10,414 nt of DNA from Acidobacteriota bacterium (GCA_023418055.1 JAEZDP010000135.1:1-10414); one strand, 5' to 3'. Positions 1 to 5,615 are shown, counted from the first letter of the stretch. Numbers and translations are program-made. The notes: generated from the sequence alone by a model not told the origin.

Positions 1-221
1 TCGAGCACCGTCAGCTTCATGCGGCAGGCGATATCCACGCCAACGGCGTAGGGGATCACCGCATTGTCGGTGGCGAGCACCCCGCCAATCGGTAACCCGT
101 AACCGACGTGTGCGTCCGGCATGAGCGCGCCAGCCACCGCCACGGGCAGGCTGCAGGCGTTCTGCAGCTGCCGCAGCGAGTCGGACTCATCGTGTTCGCC
201 CCAGACGCGATATGGCACCAT
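1..221 (-). CDS. rtcB: RtcB-family RNA ligase, N-terminal part (gene runs off left edge)
   Basis: RtcB proteins are GTP- and Mn-dependent ligases that join RNA 2',3'-cyclic phosphate and 5'-OH ends in RNA repair or tRNA splicing. About 73 residues are visible. Residues 34-50 read MPDAHVGYGLPIGGVLA, the family hallmark, followed by YAVGVDIACRM (58-68). D63 and C66 correspond to the metal-binding Asp and Cys of the GVDIGCG motif of characterised RtcB proteins. The variant 'GVDIACRMK' instead of 'GVDIGCGM' suggests a bacterial subfamily distinct from E. coli RtcB. The ATG at 221 is chosen because AGGAGA lies 6 nt upstream. The rest of the gene (the family is about 400 residues) lies outside the window, so completeness and the histidine active site cannot be judged. 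It is divergent from greB, with 209 bp between the two start codons and no convincing promoter recognised there. Family assignment is very secure; the biological substrate is unknown. Confidence 0.93.
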   Translation of the reverse strand, partial: MVPYRVWGEHDESDSLRQLQNACSLPVAVAGALMPDAHVGYGLPIGGVLATDNAVIPYAVGVDIACRMKLTVL

Positions 222-227
222 CGACGC

Positions 228-233
228 TCTCCT
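228..233 (-). promoter_or_regulatory. Shine-Dalgarno site of rtcB
   Basis: AGGAGA on the minus strand, with a 6-nt spacer to the ATG at 221. It decides the rtcB start, because the reading frame stays open further upstream. Confidence 0.6.
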
Positions 234-430
234 GCCCGCGACGCGCGCTGCCTCGACCGCGGTTCGTGTGCCCCACCGCACGCGCGGCCGTTGGCTGAAC
301 CGCCGCGCCGCATGCACGCACCACCTATACAGTAGCCTTCAACGCGTCGGCTGTGCCCGTGGGTGTTCGCGTTACGCTTGACGCATGTCGAGCGCCGCGA
401 TCGTCCCTGCCCCCGCGCCTCCGGCCCGCC

Positions 431-922
431 ATGGCTGACGCACCGAAGAACTACATTACGCCGTCGGGGTTCCGACGCCTTCAGGACGAGCTGGCTCACC
501 TCTGGAAGGTCGAGCGTCCGCCGGTCGTGTCGACGGTGGCGTGGGCGGCCGGCAACGGCGACCGCTCCGAGAACGGCGACTACATCTACGGCAAGAAGCG
601 CCTGCGCGAGATCGACCGCCGCATCCGGTATCTCTCGAAGAGCCTCGACAGTGCCGTTGTCGTGGACAACACGGGCCGCGCGCTCGACACCGTGCGGTTT
701 GGCGCGACCGTCACCTACGTACACGAAGACTCGGGCGAGCAGCGCGAGGTGACCATCGTGGGCGTGGACGAACTCGATGCCGGAGACGACCGCGTCTCGT
801 GGCGCTCGCCGGTCGCCCGGGCGCTCCTGACGGCCAGAGTGGGCGACACCGTGACGCTGCACGCTCCACGGGGGCCCGAGCGCCTGGAGGTCGTCGCGGT
901 GCGCTACGACCCGCTCCCGTGA
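431..922 (+). CDS. greB: Transcript cleavage factor GreB
   Basis: 163 residues; E. coli GreB has 158. GreB enters the secondary channel of RNA polymerase and stimulates cleavage of backtracked nascent RNA. The N-terminal coiled coil (about 11-78) carries GDRSENGDYIYGKKRLREID (43-62). This is the GreB signature, with acidic tip residues D44 and E47 matching D41 and E44 of E. coli Gre factors, so it should be cleavage-competent. The basic stretch KKRLREIDRRIRYL is typical of GreB rather than GreA. The C-terminal FKBP-like domain (about 84-160) includes IVGVDELDAGDDRVSWRSPV and ARALLTARVGDTV. The ATG at 431 is preferred over the in-frame GTG at 353, because the extra 26 residues are Arg/Pro-rich and unlike the family and homology begins at the ATG. 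No good Shine-Dalgarno precedes it. The 222-430 gap contains the start regions of both divergent genes; I found no convincing -35/-10 pair in it. Confidence 0.95.
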   Translation: MADAPKNYITPSGFRRLQDELAHLWKVERPPVVSTVAWAAGNGDRSENGDYIYGKKRLREIDRRIRYLSKSLDSAVVVDNTGRALDTVRFGATVTYVHEDSGEQREVTIVGVDELDAGDDRVSWRSPVARALLTARVGDTVTLHAPRGPERLEVVAVRYDPLP

Positions 923-992
923 CCTCATCGACTGGCCTTCTTCGTCCGGGTCTCAGGACGCCCGAGACAATCGTGCTCCAGAGGCGCGATAC

Positions 993-1041
993 TGCCTGAA
1001 CGTGCAGGCAACTGTGGCCTGTCACCGCACCCGGACAGGCC
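993..1041 (+). other. Tandem hairpins with alternative pairings (greB 3' end / leader of the next gene)
   Basis: Two perfect hairpins follow one another: TGCCTG (993-998) with CAGGCA (1005-1010), loop 6; and GGCCTGTC (1016-1023) with GACAGGCC (1034-1041), loop 10. The segments A GCCTG (994-998), B CAGGC (1005-1009), C GCCTG (1017-1021) and D CAGGC (1036-1040) could pair as A:B plus C:D, or as B:C. This is the topology of an attenuator or simple RNA switch. No U tract follows, so classical intrinsic termination is not supported. The element may protect the greB 3' end or control the 48-residue gene starting at 1079. Function is inferred only from base pairing. Confidence 0.35.
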
Positions 1042-1078
1042 TGAGGGTTCTCGTGGGTGCAGAAAGTCGAGCAGGGCA

Positions 1079-1225
1079 ATGCCTCGAAGTGTCGGTGAGC
1101 GATACCGCTGTGAGAAGTGCGGCGCGCAACTCGTCTACGAGAAGGAGTGCCCGTGTCCGGAGGGCTCCGCGCACTCCGAGATCTGTTGTGGTGAACAGAT
1201 GAAGGCCGTCGGAACGCAGAAGTAG
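1079..1225 (+). CDS. Small zinc-ribbon / desulforedoxin-like protein (48 aa)
   Basis: A 48-residue protein beginning MPRSVGERYRCEKCGAQL. Its six cysteines form CEKC (C11, C14), CPC (C24, C26) and CCG (C36, C37), followed by a Met (CCGEQM, 36-41). A CxxC near the N-terminus and a CCGxxM near the C-terminus resemble desulforedoxin and the N-terminal domain of desulfoferrodoxin, which hold an FeS4 or zinc centre in four cysteines. The middle CPC is extra. In the canonical fold C11, C14, C36 and C37 would be the ligands. It could bind iron (redox) or zinc (structural or RNA-binding); the sequence does not decide. The start is the first ATG in frame, with only a weak AGGG close to it. The gene stands alone 156 bp after greB and converges on the MpaB-family gene 21 bp away. 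The pattern is too specific for chance in GC-rich DNA, hence a real gene; its role is unknown. Confidence 0.75.
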   Translation: MPRSVGERYRCEKCGAQLVYEKECPCPEGSAHSEICCGEQMKAVGTQK

Positions 1226-1230
1226 CGCGA

Positions 1231-1250
1231 CTGACGCGATCGCTCGTCAG
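1231..1250. terminator. Possible weak bidirectional terminator between convergent genes
   Basis: CTGACG (1231-1236) and CGTCAG (1245-1250) form a 6-bp perfect stem with an 8-nt loop, between the stop of the 48-residue gene and overlapping the stop of the MpaB-family gene. No U tract is present on either side, so this is tentative. Confidence 0.25.
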
Positions 1251-2170
1251 CGAGACGCCCGACGCACGACAGGCCGTTCCTGGTGCCCGCCGTGTACGAC
1301 GGCGTCTCTCTGCCGGGCCATCGGCCACTCACGCGCGACAGCCGGCAGCAGGCGGCGGCCCAGCCGCAGGGCCGTGGCCCACCGCGTGAACGCCCGCGCC
1401 TCGCGGCCATTCCACTCGAACCCGTACGCCGTGCGAATCGCCGGTGGCAACGTGCCGATCGTGAGCAGTTGCAGTGCCCGGAACGCGGGCCACGCCAGAC
1501 GCCAGCGCGGAGGGTAGAGCACCGCGCGTCCCAACGCGCGGCTCGTGTCGGTCACGACCACGTCGCCGCCCGCAGACATCTCGCGCAGGTATTCCTGCAA
1601 CTGTGCCCAGTCCCGGGGCAGCGCACCGGCCGGCATGCCCAGCAGCGGCTCCATGATGGCCGCCTCCGCACAGTACCGATCGCGCTCCTCCGCGGTCAGC
1701 GGCTCCACCAGTAGTTCGTAGGCGAGCGGCATCGAGTCGAGCAGCGTCGCATGCACCCACCGCTGCAGGTCGGCGTCGTGCGCTGAGTACGGACGCTCGG
1801 GTCCAGTTGCGTGTGAGGCCGGCACCTGACCCCGCACGCGATCGTGAATGACGTTGATGCCTGCGGCCGCTGCCACCTTCTGCTCGGTGTCGCCAAAGGT
1901 GAGCGACAACATCGCGCCGACAGTCGAGTAGAGTCGCCGGCTGCTCGCGGCGAGGCTGCCGAGCCCCGTGCTGTGGTCGTGCACGCCCGCGGCAATCGCC
2001 GGGTGCGCCAGTTGCAGCAGGATGGCGCGACCCCAGCCCACCAGCACGATGAGCTCCCGGTTGATCTTCCACGTCACGCTGTCGGGGCCGGCAGGCTCGT
2101 CGGGCCACAGGCGCAGGCGCTCGCGCACGGCGACGCGGTGTCGTTCGAAGGACGTGGTCGGGTGAGCCAT
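1247..2170 (-). CDS. MpaB/rubber-oxygenase family protein (DUF2236)
   Basis: 307 residues, mostly predicted helical and without a signal peptide. The family (Pfam DUF2236) includes the fungal mycophenolate oxygenase MpaB and the haem-b latex-clearing protein Lcp, which cleave C=C bonds of isoprenoid chains with O2. Recognisable blocks are GWGRAILLQLAHPAIAAGV (45-63) with the conserved H56-P57, then HDHS (64-67); NVIHDRVRG (106-114); and the YSAHDADLQRWVHATLLDS segment (128-146). R48, H56, H109 and R113 are candidate haem-pocket residues by family analogy only. Start: the ATG at 2170 leaves 20 nt after the upstream stop. A GTG at 2194 is in frame, adds eight residues and overlaps the upstream stop as GTGA, so translational coupling is equally possible. 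The gene is co-oriented and nearly contiguous with the serine-hydrolase-like gene and very likely co-transcribed with it. The last 25 or so residues (after about 280) look unconserved. Family placement is good; the substrate is unknown. Confidence 0.88.
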   Translation of the reverse strand: MAHPTTSFERHRVAVRERLRLWPDEPAGPDSVTWKINRELIVLVGWGRAILLQLAHPAIAAGVHDHSTGLGSLAASSRRLYSTVGAMLSLTFGDTEQKVAAAAGINVIHDRVRGQVPASHATGPERPYSAHDADLQRWVHATLLDSMPLAYELLVEPLTAEERDRYCAEAAIMEPLLGMPAGALPRDWAQLQEYLREMSAGGDVVVTDTSRALGRAVLYPPRWRLAWPAFRALQLLTIGTLPPAIRTAYGFEWNGREARAFTRWATALRLGRRLLPAVAREWPMARQRDAVVHGGHQERPVVRRASR

Positions 2171-2190
2171 GGGCTTCCCGATCCATCCTG

Positions 2191-3405
2191 TCACGACCGC
2201 GGGCCCCGGGTGGCAAATGCCTCGGCGACGGCCGTGGCAATCGCGAACGTGTCGGCATACGCGATGTTCGAGACGACCGCGACGATGGTGCCGTGATCGG
2301 GCACGACCAGCAGCGAGGCCACTCGTCCGCCAAGCAGGGTGCCATCCTGCCCCACGGTACGCGTGGGCGCACCGTGCAGCGTGACCGTCTCGTGTTCCCA
2401 CCCCAGGCCGGCCCCCGTGTCCCGCCCGGAGGTGAGCGGCTGCGGCGCCCGCAGCATGTCCACCGTGGCGCGCTGCAGCAGGGTGCCGCGTTCGAGAGCA
2501 GCGCCGAAGCGCACCAGGTCGGACGCTGTCGAGACGAACACGCTGGCGCCCGAATAGCACGAGTAGTCCACCTCGCGCATCAGGTGGAGGCCATAGCGCG
2601 GATCGGCGGCGAACCGAGGAAAGTACTGCGTGGCGCGCGGTCCCGGCGGCCGACGATCGCCGTCGGCGGCAGTGGCGTCCATGCCCAGGGGCTCGAAGAC
2701 CTGGGTGCGCATGAACGTGTCGAACGACCCGCGGGAGGCAGCCTCGAGCGCGGCGCTCACCAGGATCCATCCGTAGCTCGAGTAGTGGTGGTCCGTGCCC
2801 GGCTCGAACAGGAGGTCACGCTCGCCGAAGTGCTCCAGCGCGTCCACAGGGCGTGCGCAATGGGCCGACAGCAGGGGGCCCTCGTCACCGCCGTCGTTCC
2901 TGACGCCCGCCACGTGCGCCATGAGCTGCCGCACCGTCACCGGCCACGGCTTCTGCGGGAACTCCGGCACGTAGGTCTGAATCGGGTCGTCCAGACCGAG
3001 GAGTCCTCGCTCCACCAGCAGGCCGACGCCGGCCGAGGTGAGCGCCGTCGACGCGGTGCCGATGCCGAATCGCGTGTCGGGGGTCACGGGCACCTTCGCA
3101 TCGAGGTCCGCCCAGCCCAGCCCCTCTGCCCAGATCACGTCGCCATCCACGGCAACGGCCACGGACAGCCCTGGCAGGTTCTGCGCCACGAGTGCCTTCA
3201 GGGCGGCCTCGCGGGCCTCTGCAATGGCGCCCGCCGACGTGTCGGGTGCAGGTGACGCGGTCGCCGAGGGGACGGCGCCGGCATCGGGATGCAATGGCGT
3301 GGCGGTGTTGGACATGTACACGAACAGCCCGAACACGGCTGTGATGACGAGGCCCACGCCCACCACCATCACTGCCAGCGCCATCTCGATCTTCTTCGCT
3401 CTCAC
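2191..3405 (-). CDS. Membrane-anchored beta-lactamase/LACTB-fold protein lacking SxxK (probable pseudoenzyme)
   Basis: 404 residues. It starts with one hydrophobic segment (about 9-31) after a basic start, so it is probably anchored with the domain outside, then an Ala/Pro/Thr linker (33-60). The rest is a class C beta-lactamase/D-Ala-D-Ala peptidase/LACTB-type fold: LPGLSVAVAVDGDVIWAEG (77-95), GLLVERGLLGLDDPIQTYVP (128-147), VRQLMAHVAGVRNDGG (158-173), LLFEPGTDHHYSSYGW (198-213) and the region VGQDGTLLG (351-359). The catalytic residues are not canonical. Where the family has G-S-x-S-K, the sequence is G116-T117-A118-S119-T120, so both the nucleophile Ser and the general-base Lys are Thr. 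The YxN motif is Y208-S-S, and the K/H-T-G motif is Q353-D-G. I infer loss or change of hydrolase activity. The GTG start at 3405 is supported by AGGGAG 6 nt upstream; ATG at residue 8 is the alternative. It is the first gene of a pair with the MpaB-family gene and is divergent from the HtrA-like gene. The fold is near certain, the function open. Confidence 0.93.
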   Translation of the reverse strand: MRAKKIEMALAVMVVGVGLVITAVFGLFVYMSNTATPLHPDAGAVPSATASPAPDTSAGAIAEAREAALKALVAQNLPGLSVAVAVDGDVIWAEGLGWADLDAKVPVTPDTRFGIGTASTALTSAGVGLLVERGLLGLDDPIQTYVPEFPQKPWPVTVRQLMAHVAGVRNDGGDEGPLLSAHCARPVDALEHFGERDLLFEPGTDHHYSSYGWILVSAALEAASRGSFDTFMRTQVFEPLGMDATAADGDRRPPGPRATQYFPRFAADPRYGLHLMREVDYSCYSGASVFVSTASDLVRFGAALERGTLLQRATVDMLRAPQPLTSGRDTGAGLGWEHETVTLHGAPTRTVGQDGTLLGGRVASLLVVPDHGTIVAVVSNIAYADTFAIATAVAEAFATRGPRS

Positions 3406-3566
3406 TTTGCGCTCCCTGCGCTGTGGGACGTCACGCGTCCGAGGTCACGAGGATGACACCCTGGCGCGGCGGCGTCTTCACCGGCGCGTGAGCATTGCGT
3501 GAGGCTCGCCTGACGTCTCAGCGGCGTACAGCGCCCGGGGCCACCGCCTGCCGTAGACTCGAACGT
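3406..3566. promoter_or_regulatory. Divergent control region between two pseudoenzyme genes
   Basis: This 161-bp gap must hold the promoters of both the LACTB-fold gene (minus) and the HtrA-like gene (plus). The only symmetric element I see is GGACG (3426-3430) with CGTCC (3436-3440) around a 5-nt centre, next to the minus-strand start. No convincing -35/-10 pair was found on either strand. The call rests on gene arrangement rather than motifs. Confidence 0.35.
3412..3417 (-). promoter_or_regulatory. Shine-Dalgarno site selecting a GTG start
   Basis: AGGGAG on the minus strand, with a 6-nt spacer to the GTG at 3405. It supports GTG rather than the ATG seven codons later as the start of the LACTB-fold gene. 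Confidence 0.6.
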
Positions 3567-5207
3567 ATGGGCTTCCGCTTCACGGTCGTCGCGGCGCTGC
3601 TGGCGTCCCTCGCCGTGGCCGGCCAGGACACGGGGGTGCTGCGCGTCCGGGTCTCGCTGACCGACGCGGACGGCCGCCCCACCCCTGTCGCACGCCACGC
3701 CCTGCTCGTCAGCGACAACCCTGCCACCGACGTGCCTCGCGTGGCGCGTACCGGCGCCGACGGCACGCTGGAGATCAGGCTCGCAGCGGGGGCGTACATG
3801 GTCGAGTCCGACCGCGCGGTCATGCTCGACGGCGTCGCGTACGAGTGGTTCCAGACGGTGGACGTCCCTGCCAATGGCGAGGTCCTGCTCGACCTGACGA
3901 CGGCCAACGCCGAAGTGGCCGACTCGCCGGAGCCTTCGGCGTCCGGCACCGATCCCGTCTTCCTCTTCGGCAAGTGGCGTACCGCGATGGTGTCGCTGTG
4001 GTCGCCGACGACCAGGGCCACGGGCTTCGTGGTGGACGCGCGCGGGCTCGTAGCTACGCACTATGAGGCCACCCGGGCCGCCCCGCCGCTTGCCGTGCAG
4101 GTGTCAGATACGCTCAAGGTCACGGGCGTGGTGCTGGCTGCCGACGACACCACCGGCGTCGCCATCGTGCGCGTGCATGCCGACGTCACGTCGGGTCTCC
4201 CGGCCGTGGACCTCGACTGCACGTCCACCACGTGGCCCGAACTGGTGCCAGACGAGGAGTTCGTGGCCATCGCGGCGGAGCTCGGCAGGCCAGTCGACCT
4301 GCGGTGGGGGCAGGTGGTCGCCGTGCCACCCCGCGTCGTCCGCACCGACATGACGCTGGCCTTTGGTGGTGCCGGCGGTCCCGTGTTCAACGGAGCGGGT
4401 CAGGTGGTGGGCCTGACCACCACGCGCAGCGACGCCGACAGCCGCTGGTTTCCCGCCGAGATCGTCAGGACGCGCCAGGTGTGCGAGACGCTCGCGGAGG
4501 CACGCACGGCCCTCGAGGCCGCGCCGGCACCGGACGCGACGCCGCTACCCGTCGAACCCACCCGGCCGTTCGACGCAGGCGGTGCAGTGGACACCACGGA
4601 GAGGGGCGGCCCGGACGCCTCGCCCGACGTCGTCTCGAGCGACGCGTTCGACGTCGCGTTCATCACGCCCCCGGCGATCCTCCAGGACCGAGCGAAGCAA
4701 GGATGGACCGGCGGACGCCGCGGCCGTGCGCCCGAAGTCGAGGCACGCCTCGGCAGACTCACCGACTTCGGCATCTGGTCCGACTACTTCGCGCCCGTGC
4801 CCGCGGTGATCGTCCTCCGCGTCACGCCCAGGATGTCCGAGAGCTTCTGGAAGCGGGTCGCGCGCGAAGCGGCACGCACCCAGGGGGCCGAGCTTCCACC
4901 GATGAAGCAGTTCACCCATAGCTTCGACCGCCCGACGCTCTCGTGTGACGCGGTGCCCGTGACGCCCATTCATCCGCTGGTGCTCGAACACCAACTCTCG
5001 GAGACGCAGGCCATCGCCGAGGGCCTGTACGTCTTCCATCCCGATGCGTTCGACGGACGCTGCGGCGAGATGCGCCTGCAGATGCACGCACGAGCGACCT
5101 CGGAGGTCGGCACACCGCTCGTCGTGCCGCCGGCCGTCGTCGAGCGCATCCGACGTGACTTCTCCGGGTGGCGGAGCACCGGGCCCGTCGCGCGCGTTTT
5201 CTTTTGA
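3567..5207 (+). CDS. Secreted HtrA/trypsin-like protein with all three triad residues replaced (pseudoprotease)
   Basis: 546 residues in four parts. (1) A signal peptide (about 1-20, LLASLAVAGQ at its end), so it is exported. (2) A beta-sandwich resembling carboxypeptidase-regulatory/transthyretin-like domains (about 22-112; RVRVSLTDADGRPTP, then TGADGTLEIRLAAGAYMVE). (3) An HtrA-like chymotrypsin-fold domain (about 130-315): TGFVVDARGLVATHYEAT, VVLAADDTTGVAIVRV and FGGAGGPVFNGAGQVVGL align with the His, Asp and Ser motifs of DegP-type proteases. Glu167 (codon 4065-4067) stands for His, Gly197 (4155-4157) for Asp and Ala269 (4371-4373) for Ser. (4) A Pro/Ala-rich linker (about 316-355), then a C-terminal domain (about 360-546) that I do not recognise, with C460 and C499 as possible disulfide partners. 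The GGAGGP turn around the lost Ser is intact, so the fold is probably kept for binding or scaffolding. No PDZ domain is seen. The ATG at 3567 is chosen because the signal peptide starts there; an in-frame TTG at 3495 would bury it. No clear Shine-Dalgarno precedes the start. The stop overlaps the padR promoter. Confidence 0.85.
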   Translation: MGFRFTVVAALLASLAVAGQDTGVLRVRVSLTDADGRPTPVARHALLVSDNPATDVPRVARTGADGTLEIRLAAGAYMVESDRAVMLDGVAYEWFQTVDVPANGEVLLDLTTANAEVADSPEPSASGTDPVFLFGKWRTAMVSLWSPTTRATGFVVDARGLVATHYEATRAAPPLAVQVSDTLKVTGVVLAADDTTGVAIVRVHADVTSGLPAVDLDCTSTTWPELVPDEEFVAIAAELGRPVDLRWGQVVAVPPRVVRTDMTLAFGGAGGPVFNGAGQVVGLTTTRSDADSRWFPAEIVRTRQVCETLAEARTALEAAPAPDATPLPVEPTRPFDAGGAVDTTERGGPDASPDVVSSDAFDVAFITPPAILQDRAKQGWTGGRRGRAPEVEARLGRLTDFGIWSDYFAPVPAVIVLRVTPRMSESFWKRVAREAARTQGAELPPMKQFTHSFDRPTLSCDAVPVTPIHPLVLEHQLSETQAIAEGLYVFHPDAFDGRCGEMRLQMHARATSEVGTPLVVPPAVVERIRRDFSGWRSTGPVARVFF

Positions 5208-5233
5208 CGTCCGAAAGGAACCTGGCGTAGGCT
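5204..5233 (+). promoter_or_regulatory. Candidate promoter of padR and the permease gene
   Basis: TTGACG (5204-5209) is a 5/6 match to the sigma-70 -35 box and overlaps the stop codon of the preceding gene. TAGGCT (5228-5233) with an 18-bp spacer is a weak -10, matching at the first, second and last positions. The start codon follows 25 bp later. Position and strong -35 support it; the -10 is poor. Confidence 0.5.
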
Positions 5234-5244
5234 CCTTCCGTCAA
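5204..5244. promoter_or_regulatory. Extended dyad over the padR promoter, candidate PadR operator
   Basis: TTGACG (5204-5209) is mirrored by CGTCAA (5239-5244). Inside it, CGAAAGGAACC (5212-5222) is mirrored at 9 of 11 positions by GGCTCCTTCCG (5230-5240), with 7 nt between these arms. The outer and inner arms are offset by a few bases, so the dyad is gapped. It covers the -35, the -10 and the likely transcription start, where an autorepressor would bind; PadR proteins commonly repress their own operon through such dyads. As RNA the same sequence could form a hairpin at the end of the upstream transcript, but no U tract follows. Confidence 0.45.
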
Positions 5245-5254
5245 TCGAAAGGAA
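5212..5254 (+). repeat. Direct repeat CGAAAGGAA (two copies, 34-bp period)
   Basis: Identical 9-mers lie at 5212-5220 and 5246-5254. The second copy contains AGGAA 4 nt before the padR ATG and so serves as its ribosome binding site. The first lies between -35 and -10. The repeat may be coincidental purine-rich sequence, or it may extend the operator over the ribosome binding site. Confidence 0.45.
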
Positions 5255-5258
5255 GCTG

Positions 5259-5597
5259 ATGGCCAAGGACCGCGACGACCTGCTGCAGGGCACCCTCGAC
5301 CTGCTGGTGCTCAAGGCCCTGCAACTCGGGGCGATGCACGGGTGGGGCATCACCGATCGCATCGAGCAGTGGTCCGAGCAGGTACTCAGGCCGGGGCAGG
5401 GCACTCTCTATCCGGCCCTGTACCGCCTCGAACGGCAGGGGCTCATCCAGTCGGAGTGGCGCACGACCGAGAACAACCGCCGGGCACGGTACTACGCGCT
5501 CACGGGCAAAGGTCGCAGGCACTTCACCGGCGAGCTGGAGCAATGGCGGCGCCTGTCGCACGCCATCGAGCTGGTGCTGGCCGTGGACAAGGTGTAG
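5259..5597 (+). CDS. PadR-family transcriptional regulator
   Basis: 112 residues, the size of short (subfamily 2-like) PadR proteins. The winged helix spans about 7-86: LLQGTLDLLVLKALQLG, the HGWGI motif (27-31), recognition helix GTLYPALYRLERQGLI (48-63), then the wing with RARYYALTGKGRRHF (75-89). A short C-terminal helix (about 90-109) should dimerise. Such regulators usually repress their own promoter and a neighbouring transporter gene and are released by a small ligand or stress signal. Here the dyad over the promoter supports autoregulation. It ends 18 nt before the permease gene on the same strand, so the two are almost certainly one transcript. The start is fixed by AGGAA 4 nt before the ATG. 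The ligand is unknown. Confidence 0.95.
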   Translation: MAKDRDDLLQGTLDLLVLKALQLGAMHGWGITDRIEQWSEQVLRPGQGTLYPALYRLERQGLIQSEWRTTENNRRARYYALTGKGRRHFTGELEQWRRLSHAIELVLAVDKV

Positions 5598-5615
5598 CTC
5601 CCGGGAGGGACGACC

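Noticed and set aside
326..331. TATACA as a -10 box in the rtcB-greB gap
   Set aside because: No -35-like hexamer at the right distance. The nearest candidate (TTGGCT at 291) leaves a 29-bp spacer.
378..383. TTGACG as a -35 box for greB
   Set aside because: No acceptable -10 hexamer lies 16-18 bp downstream, so it is probably chance.
56..928. Minus-strand open frame of 290 codons opposite greB and overlapping rtcB
   Set aside because: Low-complexity Arg-rich shadow. The real minus-strand gene at the left edge is rtcB in a different frame, starting at 221.
2171..2770. N-terminal extension of the MpaB-family frame by about 200 residues
   Set aside because: The extension lies inside the LACTB-fold gene in another frame and is Arg/His/Ala-rich. 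Homology begins at about 2170; only the GTG at 2194 remains a possible alternative start.
2293..3255. Plus-strand open frame of 320 codons opposite the LACTB-fold gene
   Set aside because: Arg/Gly/His-rich antisense shadow with no recognisable domain.
3495..3566. TTG start extending the HtrA-like protein by 24 residues
   Set aside because: It would place an Arg-rich stretch before a clear signal peptide. The ATG at 3567 fits an exported protein better.
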